Source: Bacillus sp. FJAT-22090 (GTDB lineage Bacteria > Bacillota > Bacilli > Bacillales_A > Planococcaceae). From it: a stretch of 64,000 nt of DNA. The notes beneath the pieces were generated by a model, which worked only from the letters and a program-made list of their open reading frames with translations, did no database searches and was not told where the DNA came from. This document shows positions 9,703 to 27,185 of the stretch, piece by piece. Position 1 is the stretch's first letter; each line of letters begins with the position of its first letter. Made by a program: the position numbers and the translations under genes. The stretch spans positions 3,162,154-3,226,153 of the forward strand of contig NZ_CP012601.1 of NCBI RefSeq assembly GCF_001278755.1, in the 5' to 3' direction.

Positions 9703-11124
9703 ATGGACTATCTAATGTTTCAACTAGAAAAAGAAGCCCAAACTCCTTTATACGAACAACTTTACAATGAAATTAAAGATGCAATAATTGAGGGAAAAAT
9801 AGAAGAAGGAGAAAAACTTCCTTCCAAAAGAAAACTTGCAGAATATTTGGCTGTTAGTCAAACTACAATTGAATTTGCGTATAGTCAACTTGTAGCAGAG
9901 GGTTTTATTAGTTCAGAAGCTAGAAAGGGATTTTTTGTTCAAAGCTTAGAAGAATTAGCTTTGATTGAACAAGATTTACCATTGATGGCACGAGAAATAA
10001 GCGACACCGACCATGTAATGATAGATTTTTCACCCGGTAAAATTGATACAGATTCTTTTCCATTTACTACATGGAGGAAATTTACGAAGGAAACCATTAA
10101 CGAGGCAAATAAAGATTTTCTTCAACTTGGGCATCCTCAAGGAGATTATGTTTTACGGCAACATATTTCCTCTTATTTATACCAATCACGTGGCGTTAAA
10201 TGTAAACCTGAACAAATTATTCTTGGTTCCGGAACAGAGCAAATAATGCCGTTAATTATCCGTTTACTAGGCAAAGAAGCTGTTTATGGTATTGAAAATC
10301 CGGGTTATCCACTCACCCATCATTTATTTTTAGATGATAGAAAAAAATCATTGCCTATTCCTGTTGATATGGACGGAGTAATAGTGTCGGAACTTGAAAA
10401 AACTAGAGCTACCGTCATGTATGTAACTCCTTCACACCAGTTTCCAACAGGTGCTGTACTTTCTGCTACGCGTAGGAGCCAGCTTTTATCCTGGGCTTAT
10501 CAACAAGAGAATAGATATATTATTGAAGATGACTATGACAGTGAGTTTAGATACACAGGTAGACCTATTCCTTCTTTACAGGGACTTGATCAAAATCAGC
10601 GTGTCATTTATTTAAGTACGTTTTCCAAATCCTTAATGCCATCGCTGCGAATTGCATATGCCGTATTACCAGAAGCTCTGATCATGCAATATAAGCAAAA
10701 ATTCTCTTATTATGCAGCAACCGTACCTCGAATTGATCAGCATGTATTAGCAAAATTCATGGAGTCAGGTCATTTTGCCAAGCATTTAAATAAAATGAGA
10801 AAAATCTATAAACGAAAACTAGAAATGGTAACGAAAACAATTGCTAAATATAATCCTACTGTTACGATTTCAGGCGAGCAGGCAGGCATGCATATATTAT
10901 TAACTATTCATACATCTAAAAAAGAAGAGGAACTAGTTTTACTTGCAAAGAATTCGGGTATACGTGTATATGGCCTTCGTGAGTATGCAACGGAGGATAC
11001 AGATGTTGCTACAGATCCCAAAATTGTTTTAGGCTTTGGAGGAATTGATGTCCTGGAAATTCCCTCTTCCATAAATGCTTTAATGAATGCTTGGGATATA
11101 AAAAAACACCGTGAACGCAATTAA
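9703..11124 (+). CDS. pdxR: MocR/GabR-type PLP-dependent transcriptional regulator (PdxR-like)
   Basis: A 473-aa chimeric regulator: an N-terminal GntR winged helix-turn-helix (residues 8-80, with LPSKRKLAEYLAVSQTTIEFAYSQL) fused to a fold-type I aminotransferase domain (residues 105-465). The PLP lysine is K309 in STFSKSLMPSLR, and IIEDDYDSEFRY carries the Asp that contacts the pyridine ring. Divergent placement from pdxST and the family suggest it senses PLP and controls pdxST, as PdxR does in other Gram-positives; that role is inference. ATG 9703 has GGTGA 5 nt upstream. Confidence 0.88.
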   Translation: MDYLMFQLEKEAQTPLYEQLYNEIKDAIIEGKIEEGEKLPSKRKLAEYLAVSQTTIEFAYSQLVAEGFISSEARKGFFVQSLEELALIEQDLPLMAREISDTDHVMIDFSPGKIDTDSFPFTTWRKFTKETINEANKDFLQLGHPQGDYVLRQHISSYLYQSRGVKCKPEQIILGSGTEQIMPLIIRLLGKEAVYGIENPGYPLTHHLFLDDRKKSLPIPVDMDGVIVSELEKTRATVMYVTPSHQFPTGAVLSATRRSQLLSWAYQQENRYIIEDDYDSEFRYTGRPIPSLQGLDQNQRVIYLSTFSKSLMPSLRIAYAVLPEALIMQYKQKFSYYAATVPRIDQHVLAKFMESGHFAKHLNKMRKIYKRKLEMVTKTIAKYNPTVTISGEQAGMHILLTIHTSKKEEELVLLAKNSGIRVYGLREYATEDTDVATDPKIVLGFGGIDVLEIPSSINALMNAWDIKKHRERN

Positions 11125-11138
11125 GCGCACGGTGTTTT
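11101..11138. terminator. Bidirectional terminator between pdxR and dacA
   Basis: AAAACACCGTG (11103-11113) and CACGGTGTTTT (11128-11138) form a stem with A/T runs on both sides. It overlaps the pdxR stop codon and serves both convergent genes. Confidence 0.85.
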
Positions 11139-11142
11139 GATA

Positions 11143-12477
11143 TTAAAATAATCCGCCAACAAAATCAGTTGTACTATTCCATAAATTACCGAAGAATTTA
11201 CCGATTCCTTGGAACATTAAACTAATCCAGCTAGCACGTTCTACTGATTCTGTAGTAACTACATCTACTTCAGCTGCTTTATCTGTGATATAACCGTAAT
11301 CAGAGCCTTCCGTTTTCTCCAAATGAACTTTACCTACGACTGTACCTTCTTTAACGTCTGCCTCTAAGTTTTTCTTATCAGGTGTAAAAACAGGCTTGTA
11401 CATGTCTTTTTCACTTGTTTTAATAACCATAGAAATTGGATCTTTTACAGAAATTGCAACGGAATCTTCTTTACCTTTTATAACAGGTAATGTTTTATTT
11501 TTAGGAATTTTGTATCCTGCAGGAACTATTTCTACTTTAGAAAATTGTGCAAATCCATAGTCAAACAATGCTCTTGTTGCATCAAATCGAGCTTTATATG
11601 TACCTGCTCCATTCGCATCTACAGCTTTCATAACAACTGCAATCACACGCATTCCATTTTTTTGAGCAGTTCCAGTAAAGGAATGACCGGCAAAATTGGT
11701 TGTTCCAGTTTTTAATCCATCTACACCTTCGTATTCATACACTAATCCTGGTAACATCCAGTTCCAGTTACTCATTTCAATTGCATCAGAAGTGCCTTCA
11801 CGAAATGTTTTTTTAGGGATTTTAGTTGTTTCTAATACTTCGGGATAATCTTTCATTAAATTGTACGCAAGAATGGCAACTGATTTAGCGGGCATAACAT
11901 TTTCATCAGAAGCACCTGTGCTTGCTGGGTGCATCCCTTGTAAATCCTCATTATTCAAACCTGTTGAATTGACAAACTTATATCCTTCTAAGCCCATTTC
12001 TTCTGCTTTTTCATTCATCAGCTTCACAAAGTTCTCTTCTGTCCCAGCGATTGTCTCTGCTATTGCAATAGTAGCTGCATTGGCAGAATAAATAGCCATC
12101 GCTTCATAAAGTTCTTGAATAGAATAGCTACCATCTTGACGAAGAGGTACGTTACTTAAACGGCGATCCTGAGAGATTTTGTATGTATAATCTGTCACTG
12201 AATATTGTTGATCCCAAGAAATCTTTCCTTCTTCAATTGCTTCGAATAACAAATACTCTGTCATCATTTTAGTCATACTAGCAATACCTAATGGTGACTC
12301 TGAATTTTTCTCATATAAAATTTTTCCTGTATCTGCATCAATTAAAATTGCAGCATCGACATATAAATTCAAACTATCCTCTGCTTTTGTTTCGACCGGT
12401 GCTCCACATATAACTGATACTAAAAACATAGGAAGTATTAGCCATTTTATCATTGATGTCATCCAAACTTTCTTCAC
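11143..12477 (-). CDS. dacA: D-alanyl-D-alanine carboxypeptidase (PBP5)
   Basis: Low-molecular-mass penicillin-binding protein that trims the terminal D-Ala from peptidoglycan stem peptides. The 444-aa protein has a signal peptide (MKKVWMTSMIKWLILPMFLVSVICG), the SMTK nucleophile/lysine motif, SAN and KTG active-site motifs, a beta-rich PBP5 C-domain, and a C-terminal amphipathic helix (WISLMFQGIGKFFGNLW) for membrane anchoring. An upstream ATG at 12513 is in frame, but the GTG at 12477 follows GGAGG by 7 nt and gives a normal signal peptide, so it is preferred. Confidence 0.95.
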   Translation of the reverse strand: MKKVWMTSMIKWLILPMFLVSVICGAPVETKAEDSLNLYVDAAILIDADTGKILYEKNSESPLGIASMTKMMTEYLLFEAIEEGKISWDQQYSVTDYTYKISQDRRLSNVPLRQDGSYSIQELYEAMAIYSANAATIAIAETIAGTEENFVKLMNEKAEEMGLEGYKFVNSTGLNNEDLQGMHPASTGASDENVMPAKSVAILAYNLMKDYPEVLETTKIPKKTFREGTSDAIEMSNWNWMLPGLVYEYEGVDGLKTGTTNFAGHSFTGTAQKNGMRVIAVVMKAVDANGAGTYKARFDATRALFDYGFAQFSKVEIVPAGYKIPKNKTLPVIKGKEDSVAISVKDPISMVIKTSEKDMYKPVFTPDKKNLEADVKEGTVVGKVHLEKTEGSDYGYITDKAAEVDVVTTESVERASWISLMFQGIGKFFGNLWNSTTDFVGGLF

Positions 12478-12550
12478 TACTGTACCTCCACTAAAAGTTT
12501 TTTCAATGCTCATTTTAACACATTTTTTTGCTTAATAGCACTTTACATAT

Positions 12551-12594
12551 AAAAAGCACCCATTCTGCCTAGATAAAGACGATAAATGGGTGCT
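12551..12594 (-). terminator. Terminator of guaB
   Basis: On the minus strand AGCACCCATT...AATGGGTGCT is followed by TTTTTATA. It separates guaB from dacA. Confidence 0.85.
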
Positions 12595-12615
12595 AAAGTT
12601 TCTTTCATACATTAC

Positions 12616-14150
<1,535 letters not shown>

Positions 14151-14536
14151 GATTCCTAGAATAAAACAATAATTCCGATTTTTCTTTTAAAATTAGATAT
14201 TGTTACTTTATTCCATATTATTCTAAGAAAACATAGGTAATCTCTACAATCATGCCGATTCTTCAGCATAAGTTTATCCAGTAAAAGGAAGTCAGATACT
14301 TATAAAAACTCGAAATTATTTGAGTACCTGAGTGACGATTTGAAATTAGATATGGGAGGCTAGTTTGCCTATTAGAGCAACCAAATGAGTCGTATAAGCG
14401 ACTAAGGAGAATCTAAAAGCAATCAATTAGATAATGAAAGCGACCATTTCTCACAATAAAGAGTTCAGTTTCTCTGAGATGACCCATTTTTTCTTCTGTA
14501 CTACGTTTATAAGACTATCTTCCAAGTTTATCTACA
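14151..14536. other. Intergenic stretch without a recognisable gene
   Basis: About 390 nt between guaB and the rRNA-derived repeat. I find no ORF with a ribosome site and family signature and no tRNA. The middle (about 14385-14450) contains related GCGAC-containing segments (ATAAGCGACTAAGG and GAAAGCGACCATT), which gives it the look of a decayed intergenic repeat. Confidence 0.5.
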
Positions 14537-14568
14537 ATTCTTTGCCTTCGGCTTTTTTCTAGTACAAC

Positions 14569-14600
14569 AAAAAAAGCCGTCACCGAATACTCGGTGACGA
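14569..14600 (-). terminator. Second copy of the rRNA operon terminator
   Basis: On the minus strand a GTCACCGAGTATTCGGTGAC stem-loop with GGC and seven T. It is almost identical to the terminator at 14858-14887 and belongs to the duplicated 5S remnant. Confidence 0.85.
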
Positions 14601-14608
14601 CTTTTCTA

Positions 14609-14685
14609 ATGCCCAGCGACGTCCTACTCTCACAGGGGGAGACCCCCAACTACCATCGGCGCGCGAGCTTCACTTCCGTGTTCGG
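14609..14685 (-). pseudogene. Truncated 5S rRNA remnant
   Basis: From 14609 to 14662 the sequence is identical to the 3' half of the complete 5S gene at 14897-15013 (offset 287 nt). It then continues with small changes (two missing bases near 14663) to about 14685, where similarity stops. The first roughly 40 nt of 5S are absent, so it cannot form helix I. It lies downstream of the functional 5S and its terminator. Confidence 0.9.
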
Positions 14686-14709
14686 GCTGTGAAAGTAGAT
14701 GAACGGCAG

Positions 14710-14800
14710 ATTTCTTCGTCAGCCGCGGTCGTTCGATTCTCGCGTATATCATACGCTGCGAGCCTCTCTTTCTTGCTTCCTCGAACTCTTTGTTCCTCTA
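14710..14800 (-). repeat. rRNA spacer element, copy 1
   Basis: Begins with ATTTCTTCGTCAGC and contains a CGTAT...ATACG hairpin and CTTCCTCGAACT. Closely related stretches occur at 15039-15137 and 18154-18253. This copy is joined to the truncated 5S. Confidence 0.75.
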
Positions 14801-14857
14801 CTTTCTCGCAAATAAAACTACTATTCTTTGCCTTCGGCTTTTTTTCTAGTACAAAAG

Positions 14858-14887
14858 AAAAAGCCGTCACCGAATACTCGGTGACGA
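14858..14887 (-). terminator. Terminator of the rRNA operon
   Basis: On the minus strand a GTCACCGAGTATTCGGTGAC stem-loop followed by GGCTTTTTC, starting just after the 5S 3' end. Confidence 0.9.
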
Positions 14888-14896
14888 CTTTTCTAA

Positions 14897-15013
14897 TGCC
14901 CAGCGACGTCCTACTCTCACAGGGGGAGACCCCCAACTACCATCGGCGCTGAAGAGCTTAACTTCCGTGTTCGGTATGGGAACGGGTGTGACCTCTTCGC
15001 CATCATCACTAGA
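14897..15013 (-). rRNA. rrf: 5S ribosomal RNA
   Basis: About 116 nt with the conserved core GAAGAGGTCACACCCGTTCC, CCGAACACGGAAGTTAAGC and GTGAGAGTAGGACGTCGC. The ends pair (CTAGTGAT with GTCGCTGG) to form helix I. Last gene of the 16S-23S-5S operon. Confidence 0.95.
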
Positions 15014-15038
15014 CTCTTCGGCTTTCCATACACATCGT

Positions 15039-15137
15039 ACTTCTTCGTCAACTTCATTCGTTCGGTCAGTCACGTACTTGAGTACGCTCCTTTCCTCTCT
15101 CAATCGTTTCCTTGAATTACTCGTGTCTAGAAACCCT
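15039..15137 (-). repeat. rRNA spacer element, copy 2 (23S-5S spacer)
   Basis: Begins with ACTTCTTCGTCAAC, has a CGTACT...GTACG hairpin in the middle and ends in AAACCCTC. Same orientation and order of blocks as copy 3 in the 16S-23S spacer. Confidence 0.75.
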
Positions 15138-15160
15138 CTTATTAGAGTGCTTGTTCACTC

Positions 15161-15181
15161 AAAACTGGATAAAAGACATTG
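15161..15181 (-). other. 23S rRNA processing stalk, 3' arm
   Basis: This 21-nt stretch (AAAACTGGATAAAAGACATTG) is the inverted complement, with one bulged base, of 18333-18354 upstream of 23S. The two flank the 23S gene and would pair in the precursor, the usual substrate of RNase III-type (Mini-III/RNase III) processing. Confidence 0.8.
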
Positions 15182-15200
15182 GTGCTCGCAAATTCATATT

Positions 15201-18128
<2,928 letters not shown>

Positions 18129-18153
18129 TAATTCGGCTTTCAATACACGGCGC

Positions 18154-18253
18154 ATTTCTTCGTCAGCTTCGCTCGTTCACATCCTCACGTACGTTAGTAC
18201 GTTCCGGTGTTCACTCACTCGCTTCCTCGAACTGCTTGTGTCTTGAAACCCTC
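18154..18253 (-). repeat. rRNA spacer element, copy 3 (16S-23S spacer)
   Basis: Begins with ATTTCTTCGTCAGC, contains CACGTACGTTAGTACG and CTTCCTCGAACTGC and ends in AAACCCTC. Best preserved of the three related copies in this operon. Confidence 0.75.
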
Positions 18254-18332
18254 AAATATAGTAGTTAAAAGTACTACACAAAAAATAATCACGAATGTGA
18301 TTACAAATTGAATTTCTTGAATTTGTTGCTTT

Positions 18333-18354
18333 CAATGTCGTTTTATCCAGTTTT
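18333..18354 (-). other. 23S rRNA processing stalk, 5' arm
   Basis: Inverted complement of 15161-15181 with one bulge; upstream partner of the 23S processing stem. Confidence 0.8.
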
Positions 18355-18383
18355 CAAAGAACAAGTTTGAAATGCTCAAATGA

Positions 18384-18417
18384 ATGAACATTCAAAACTG
18401 AACTGCAAAACGTTAAG
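18384..18417 (-). other. 16S rRNA processing stalk, 3' arm
   Basis: Complementary in inverted orientation to 20112-20146, with a few mismatches or bulges (ATGAACATT, AAAACTGAAC and GCAAAACGTTAAG blocks shared). The arms flank 16S and would form its precursor stem. Confidence 0.8.
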
Positions 18418-18448
18418 CTACAGATAAAGATCTGTATTCCGTGTTTAT

Positions 18449-20006
<1,558 letters not shown>

Positions 20007-20111
20007 ATAGAGAACTTAAAAAGCTCATTTTGTTTTGCTGGCATCATCATTAAATGATGTCAAAATTGTTTGCTATCCGACTAACCGAAGTTAGTCTATC
20101 AAGCTATATGT

Positions 20112-20146
20112 CTTAACGTTTTGCATGTTCAGTTTTCAATGTTCAT
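20112..20146 (-). other. 16S rRNA processing stalk, 5' arm
   Basis: Upstream partner of the 18384-18417 arm. Confidence 0.8.
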
Positions 20147-20174
20147 GTTGCCGTCTTGTTTTGACGACTTCTCT

Positions 20175-20203
20175 ATAATACCAAGATACGATACACATGT
20201 CAA
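20175..20203 (-). promoter_or_regulatory. rRNA operon promoter
   Basis: On the minus strand TTGACA (20198-20203) and TATTAT (20175-20180) are separated by 17 nt, about 170 nt before 16S. Only one clear promoter is visible; B. subtilis rrnO has two. Confidence 0.85.
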
Positions 20204-20226
20204 CACTTTATCTAAATAAAATATAA

Positions 20227-20262
20227 AACTCTTTCATTATCATTAAAAGAAAGGAAAGAGTT
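20227..20262 (-). terminator. Terminator of the HD-GYP gene
   Basis: On the minus strand AACTCTTTC...GAAAGAGTT followed by the T-rich TTATATTTTATTT, just after the stop codon and before the rRNA promoter. Confidence 0.7.
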
Positions 20263-20274
20263 CTCTCTATATTA

Positions 20275-21381
20275 TTATACAAGTGCTTCAATATAAACCG
20301 ATCGTTTTGCATTTAAATCAATTATCTCACCATTTTCAGTTAATCGAATCATCGGTCGGAATGGTGAATCTCTATGTAAAAAAACTACTTCTCCTATTTC
20401 TCCATTCGATAAAAGTACTCGAGTTGAAATAGGTACTGCACCTACAAGAGATATTAAAGCATTTACAACTTGAATATTATACTTACCAAACTCTTCTTCT
20501 TTAATCATTTCTAATACTTTAAAAGGAGAACTTTTTGCTCGATAGATCCTTTCGGATGTCATTGCATGAAAAACATCGGCAACAGCAATTATTTGTGAAT
20601 AAATCGATACATTTTCCATTTTTTCACCCTTTGGATATCCGCTACCATCTAATCTTTCGTGATGTTGAAAAATAGCAAGCTTCATCTCAGGTTTAAGTAA
20701 TGGACTATCTTTGATCATCTGAAAACTATAAATTGTATGCTTCTTAATCTCTGAAAAATCCGCTTCTGTTAAGTGAGACTTTTTATCTCTAATTTTTGAA
20801 TTTACCTTTGCCATACCTGTATCAGCCATTAAACCGGCAGTTGCTATTTGAATAATTTCACCATTAGAATAGTTTAACTTCTTTGCTATCGCACCAGAAA
20901 GTATCCCTACAGCGATAGAATGATGAGCAATATATTTTTCTTTTGTAGAATAGTTATTTAAATAAAAAAGAGATTGTCGATCAGCCGATGCTCTTTCTAC
21001 TAAAGGCATAATGATATATCGTAGCCTAGCTACATCAACCTTCATTCCAGATTCCCATGCTAAAAATTCCTTATGATAATTACTAACGGCATCGTTATAT
21101 AATTGAGCAAAGTTTGTTTTAATTTCTGGTGCATTATTTTCTATTATAGTTTTCTTGGCTTTTTCATCGTTTAGTCTCATTATCTCTTCATCAGATCTAT
21201 TGAACATATTATCTATAGTTACTGGAACTTTGTTTATATTAAAAGCACGTAATACTTGTATATGCTCTCTCAATATTTTCGTATCTTTTCGAATAATAGG
21301 AGTCTTTGTATTTACTAAGATATCTTCCGCAATTGTGCTGCCTAATCTTAGTTCTTCTAGATTCTCTAATATATAATCCAA
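20275..21381 (-). CDS. HD-GYP domain protein with altered HD motif
   Basis: A 368-aa cytoplasmic protein. The N-terminal 130 residues resemble the region before HD-GYP domains (GSTIAEDILVN ... PIIRKDTKI). The HD-GYP domain spans about 145-320 and keeps HHSIAVGILSG, HHERLDGSGYPKG and IIAVADVFHAMTSERIY. The defining HD is replaced: where the family has LLHDIGK this protein has LMADTGM (A186-D187). Active members hydrolyse cyclic di-GMP, so loss of a metal-binding His and the following Lys suggests reduced activity or a binding role. Start: TTG 21381 has AAGGAG 8 nt upstream, whereas GTG 21390 overlaps that site. It lies between gyrA and the rRNA operon. Confidence 0.85.
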   Translation of the reverse strand: MDYILENLEELRLGSTIAEDILVNTKTPIIRKDTKILREHIQVLRAFNINKVPVTIDNMFNRSDEEIMRLNDEKAKKTIIENNAPEIKTNFAQLYNDAVSNYHKEFLAWESGMKVDVARLRYIIMPLVERASADRQSLFYLNNYSTKEKYIAHHSIAVGILSGAIAKKLNYSNGEIIQIATAGLMADTGMAKVNSKIRDKKSHLTEADFSEIKKHTIYSFQMIKDSPLLKPEMKLAIFQHHERLDGSGYPKGEKMENVSIYSQIIAVADVFHAMTSERIYRAKSSPFKVLEMIKEEEFGKYNIQVVNALISLVGAVPISTRVLLSNGEIGEVVFLHRDSPFRPMIRLTENGEIIDLNAKRSVYIEALV

Positions 21382-21448
21382 TGTATTCACTCCTTTTGTC
21401 CTTTTAATTTCCTTAATTATACTAAATTTTCACGATTTTTGTATATGC

Positions 21449-21485
21449 AAAAAAACACCCCTAAGCAAATATGTTTGCTTAGGGG
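21449..21485 (-). terminator. Terminator of the gyrBA operon
   Basis: On the minus strand CCCCTAAGCAAA...TTTGCTTAGGGG is a 12-bp stem followed by TGTTTTTTT. Confidence 0.9.
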
Positions 21486-21491
21486 ATTTAT

Positions 21492-24017
21492 TTATTCATT
21501 TTCTTCGATTGATGATTCTTCTACTTCATTAATGGAATCCTCGGTCTCCACTTCATTTATAGAATCCTCTTCTCCTATTTCTTCATCATCTTCTTTTTTC
21601 ACTTTAGCTACGGTTGCTATTAACTCATCTCCTGCTAATCTCATTAATCGGACACCTTGAGTGCTTCTGCCTGTTACAGAAATATCATTAACATCCATAC
21701 GAATGAGCATACCATTTATAGTAATTAGCATTAAGTCTTCTGTTCCATCTACTGCCTTAACCGCACATAATGGGCCATTTTTTTCGGTGATTTGACAGGT
21801 TTTAACGCCCATTCCACCACGGCTTTGTAAACGGTATTCGGATTCTGGTGTACGTTTTCCGTAACCATTTTCAGTTACAACTAAAATTTCTTGACCAGGT
21901 TCAATAATTTCCATACCTACTACATAGTCGTCATCTTTTAGTCGAACACCTCTAACACCACTAGCGGTTCTTCCCATTGATCGAATATCTGTTTCTTCGA
22001 ATCGAACTAATTTTCCTTGACGTGTTCCGATAATAATCTGCTTGTTTCCATCTGTTAAACGTACAGCAATCAGCTCATCTTCGTCACGTAAGGAAATAGC
22101 AATCAATCCATTTGCTCGAATATGAGCAAAACCAGAAACAGGAGATCGCTTAGTTACACCATGTTTAGTCGTGAAGATGAAATAATTATCCTCTTCAAAT
22201 GATGCCATTCGGATCATCGCTGTAACTTGTTCATCTCTTTCGATACCTAGCAAGTTAACAATCGGTAATCCTTTCGCTGTTCTTCCGTATTCAGGAACTT
22301 CAAACCCTCTTGCACGATACACTTTACCTTTGTTAGTGAAAAATAAGATTGTATCATGGGTAGATGTGTACAATAGATGCTCTACAAAATCATCCTCGTT
22401 CGTACCCATCCCTTGAACTCCACGGCCACCACGTTTTTGACTCTTGTACGTATTTGCAGGTAATCGTTTAATATACCCTTTATTTGTTAAAGTTAAAACA
22501 GAATTTTCAACTGGAATCAAGTCTTCATCCTCTAAAACTTCTGCTCCTCCTGCAACAATTTCAGTTCTACGTTTATCGGCATAACGATCTTTTATTTCTG
22601 TAATTTCTTCTCTAATAATTTCAAGTACTCTATATTCATTTGCTAATATAAACTTCAACTCTTCAATTAATTTAACTAATGAATTATATTCTTCTTCAAT
22701 TTTGTCACGTTCCAAACCAGTCAAACGTTGTAAACGCATATCCAGGATTGCTTGAGCTTGTCGTTCAGATAAATTGAATTTCTCCATTAGTCCATTTTTC
22801 GCTTCTTCTCCTGTTTGAGAAGCTCGAATTAATGCAATAATTTCATCAATATGATCTAACGCAATACGTAAACCCTCTAAAATATGTGCTCGATCTTCAG
22901 CTTTATTTAACTCAAATTGTGTACGGCGACGAATAACTACTTTTTGGTGTTCAAGATAGTAGTAAAGCATTTCTTTTATGTTTAAGACTTTTGGTTGGTT
23001 ATCTACAAGTGCTAGCATATTTACACCAAAACTAGATTGTAGGGCAGTTTGTTTATATAAATTATTTAATAATACATTTGAGTTAGCATCTTTTCGAACT
23101 TCTATAACAATTCGCATACCATTACGGTCAGATTCATCTGCTAAATGGGTAATGCCATCAATTTTTTTATCTCGAACGAGCTCTGCGATTTTCTCGATTA
23201 AGCGTGCTTTATTTACTTGGTACGGTAATTCTGTAACGATAATTACTTCTTTACCACTAGCTTTTTGTTCAATTTCAACCTTAGCACGAATTAAAACTGA
23301 TCCTCTACCTGTCTCATAAGCGCGACGAATACCACTTCGCCCTAAAATGATACCACCAGTTGGAAAGTCAGGACCTGGAATAATAGACATTAGCTCTTCA
23401 ATGGTAATTGCAGGGTTCTCAGATAATGCTAGAACTCCATCAATTATTTCTCCTAAGTTATGAGAAGGGATATTAGTTGCCATCCCTACTGCAATCCCTG
23501 AAGCACCATTTACAAGCAAGTTTGGATATCTACTAGGCAATACTACTGGTTCTTTTTCTTGGCCATCATAGTTATCTTTATAGTCGATTGTGTTTTTATT
23601 GATATCTCGCAACAACTCTAGTGCAATCTTAGACATACGAGATTCTGTATAACGCATGGCAGCTGCTCCGTCTCCATCAACAGACCCAAAGTTACCATGG
23701 CCATCTACTAACATATAACGATAACTAAAATCTTGAGCCATACGTACCATCGCTTCGTAAATAGAGGAGTCACCATGTGGATGGTATTTCCCCATTACGT
23801 CTCCTACTATACGAGCAGACTTTTTATGAGGCTTATCCGGTGTATTCCCTAATTCTTGCATACCATATAAAATTCGACGATGAACGGGTTTTAAGCCGTC
23901 ACGAACATCTGGTAATGCACGGGATACAATTACACTCATTGCATAATCAAGGAAGGAAGTTTTCATTTCTTGACTAATATTGATCCCTTTAACACCTTTA
24001 TTCGGTATTTCCGACAT
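21492..24017 (-). CDS. gyrA: DNA gyrase subunit A
   Basis: Breakage-reunion subunit of gyrase; introduces negative supercoils with GyrB. The 841-aa protein has the winged-helix/tower core with the catalytic Tyr in MRYTESRM, the quinolone region [20 protein letters not shown] (Ser and Glu at the usual sensitive positions), and a C-terminal DNA-wrapping beta-pinwheel with the GyrA box QKRGGRG. The last 35 residues are highly acidic and contain EDSINEVE twice. ATG 24017 lies 8 nt from GGAGG; the TTG at 24023 is too close to it. It follows gyrB by 27 nt in one operon. Confidence 0.97.
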   Translation of the reverse strand: MSEIPNKGVKGINISQEMKTSFLDYAMSVIVSRALPDVRDGLKPVHRRILYGMQELGNTPDKPHKKSARIVGDVMGKYHPHGDSSIYEAMVRMAQDFSYRYMLVDGHGNFGSVDGDGAAAMRYTESRMSKIALELLRDINKNTIDYKDNYDGQEKEPVVLPSRYPNLLVNGASGIAVGMATNIPSHNLGEIIDGVLALSENPAITIEELMSIIPGPDFPTGGIILGRSGIRRAYETGRGSVLIRAKVEIEQKASGKEVIIVTELPYQVNKARLIEKIAELVRDKKIDGITHLADESDRNGMRIVIEVRKDANSNVLLNNLYKQTALQSSFGVNMLALVDNQPKVLNIKEMLYYYLEHQKVVIRRRTQFELNKAEDRAHILEGLRIALDHIDEIIALIRASQTGEEAKNGLMEKFNLSERQAQAILDMRLQRLTGLERDKIEEEYNSLVKLIEELKFILANEYRVLEIIREEITEIKDRYADKRRTEIVAGGAEVLEDEDLIPVENSVLTLTNKGYIKRLPANTYKSQKRGGRGVQGMGTNEDDFVEHLLYTSTHDTILFFTNKGKVYRARGFEVPEYGRTAKGLPIVNLLGIERDEQVTAMIRMASFEEDNYFIFTTKHGVTKRSPVSGFAHIRANGLIAISLRDEDELIAVRLTDGNKQIIIGTRQGKLVRFEETDIRSMGRTASGVRGVRLKDDDYVVGMEIIEPGQEILVVTENGYGKRTPESEYRLQSRGGMGVKTCQITEKNGPLCAVKAVDGTEDLMLITINGMLIRMDVNDISVTGRSTQGVRLMRLAGDELIATVAKVKKEDDEEIGEEDSINEVETEDSINEVEESSIEENE

Positions 24018-24044
24018 TCTCAAGACCTCCAGTCACACACTTAC

Positions 24045-26039
<1,995 letters not shown>

Positions 26040-26068
26040 CTAAAAACTAATATTCAGTATTTAGATTA

Positions 26069-27184
26069 TTATTTTATTACGACTGCTCCTTGTTCCACAT
26101 GAAACAATTGTGCTTGTTGAATCGTTTCATGTGTAAGACCATCTACACTTGTAGTAGTAACAAATGTTTGAACGTCACCTTGTATAGTATTTAACAAATG
26201 TGACTGTCTATAATCATCCAATTCAGACAAAACATCATCCAGCAATAAAACAGGAGCTTCACCTACCTCCTGTTTTATCAATTCAATTTCCGCAAGCTTC
26301 AACGATAATGCAGTTGTACGCTGTTGTCCTTGAGATCCATATGTTTGTACATCGTAGTCATTAACAAAAAACTGAAGATCATCTCGATGAGGACCAGTAA
26401 GGGTTATGCCTCTATCAAGTTCTCTTTTTTGGCTTTCAAATAATTTCTTTTCTAGAAATTCTTTCATCTCACTTTCAGTCCACTCTGCATGTATACCAGA
26501 AGATGTTTGATAGGAAACGGTCAACTTTTCAAGACCTCTAGAAATACCAAGATGAATTGGTTCAGCCCATTTTTGTAATAATTCCATGAACTGATATCTT
26601 TTTTGAATAACTTTTATAGCTGCATCTATATATTGTTCTGTATATACATCAAACATGACATCGTTTAACAGTGATTTCCCTTGATGCTGTTTTAAAATAT
26701 GATTGCGTTGTTTTAATATCTTTTGGAATTGAAGTAAATCATGTAAATAAACAGGGGAAATTTGTCCGATTTCCATGTCAAGAAATCGTCTTCTGACTTG
26801 TGGACTACCTTTTACTAAGTATAAATCTTCTGGAGCAAACATAACGACATTCAACTGTCCAATGTAATTACTAAGCTTCGTTTGCTCAAGGTGGTTAACT
26901 TTAGCTTTTTTACCTTTTTTTGATAATAATAATTCTAAAGGTAAACGACCATATTTTTTTTGAATGTCACCTTTTATTTTACCATAGTCTGCTTCCCAGC
27001 GTATCAATTCTTTATCATTAGCTGTTCTATGAGACTTAGCCATTGATAAAACATAAAGAGATTCCATTAAATTTGTTTTTCCTTGCGCATTTTCTCCGAT
27101 AAAGACATTAATTTTAGAGGAAAAATCCAATTGAATTGAATCATAATTACGGTAATCTTTTAATTCTAATCGTTCAATGTACAT
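26069..27184 (-). CDS. recF: DNA replication and repair protein RecF
   Basis: SMC-like ATPase that binds gapped DNA and with RecO/RecR promotes RecA loading. The 371-aa protein has Walker A (GENAQGKTN) near residue 30, the ABC signature region ([17 protein letters not shown]) and Walker B ([15 protein letters not shown]). ATG 27184 follows GGGGA and begins [14 protein letters not shown], the conserved N-terminus; the frame is open slightly further upstream into yaaA. It starts 1 nt after the yaaA stop. A parS-like sequence lies in its last codons. Confidence 0.96.
   Translation of the reverse strand: MYIERLELKDYRNYDSIQLDFSSKINVFIGENAQGKTNLMESLYVLSMAKSHRTANDKELIRWEADYGKIKGDIQKKYGRLPLELLLSKKGKKAKVNHLEQTKLSNYIGQLNVVMFAPEDLYLVKGSPQVRRRFLDMEIGQISPVYLHDLLQFQKILKQRNHILKQHQGKSLLNDVMFDVYTEQYIDAAIKVIQKRYQFMELLQKWAEPIHLGISRGLEKLTVSYQTSSGIHAEWTESEMKEFLEKKLFESQKRELDRGITLTGPHRDDLQFFVNDYDVQTYGSQGQQRTTALSLKLAEIELIKQEVGEAPVLLLDDVLSELDDYRQSHLLNTIQGDVQTFVTTTSVDGLTHETIQQAQLFHVEQGAVVIK
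26091..26106. promoter_or_regulatory. Candidate parS site inside recF
   Basis: TGTTCCACATGAAACA differs from the parS consensus TGTTNCACGTGAAACA at one central position (G to A, breaking CACGTG). Spo0J binding here may be weak. Confidence 0.5.
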
Positions 27185-27185
27185 A

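Noticed and set aside
24010-24023. TTG at 24023 as gyrA start
   Set aside because: It lies only 2 nt from the GGAGG ribosome site; ATG 24017 has proper spacing and matches the family N-terminus.
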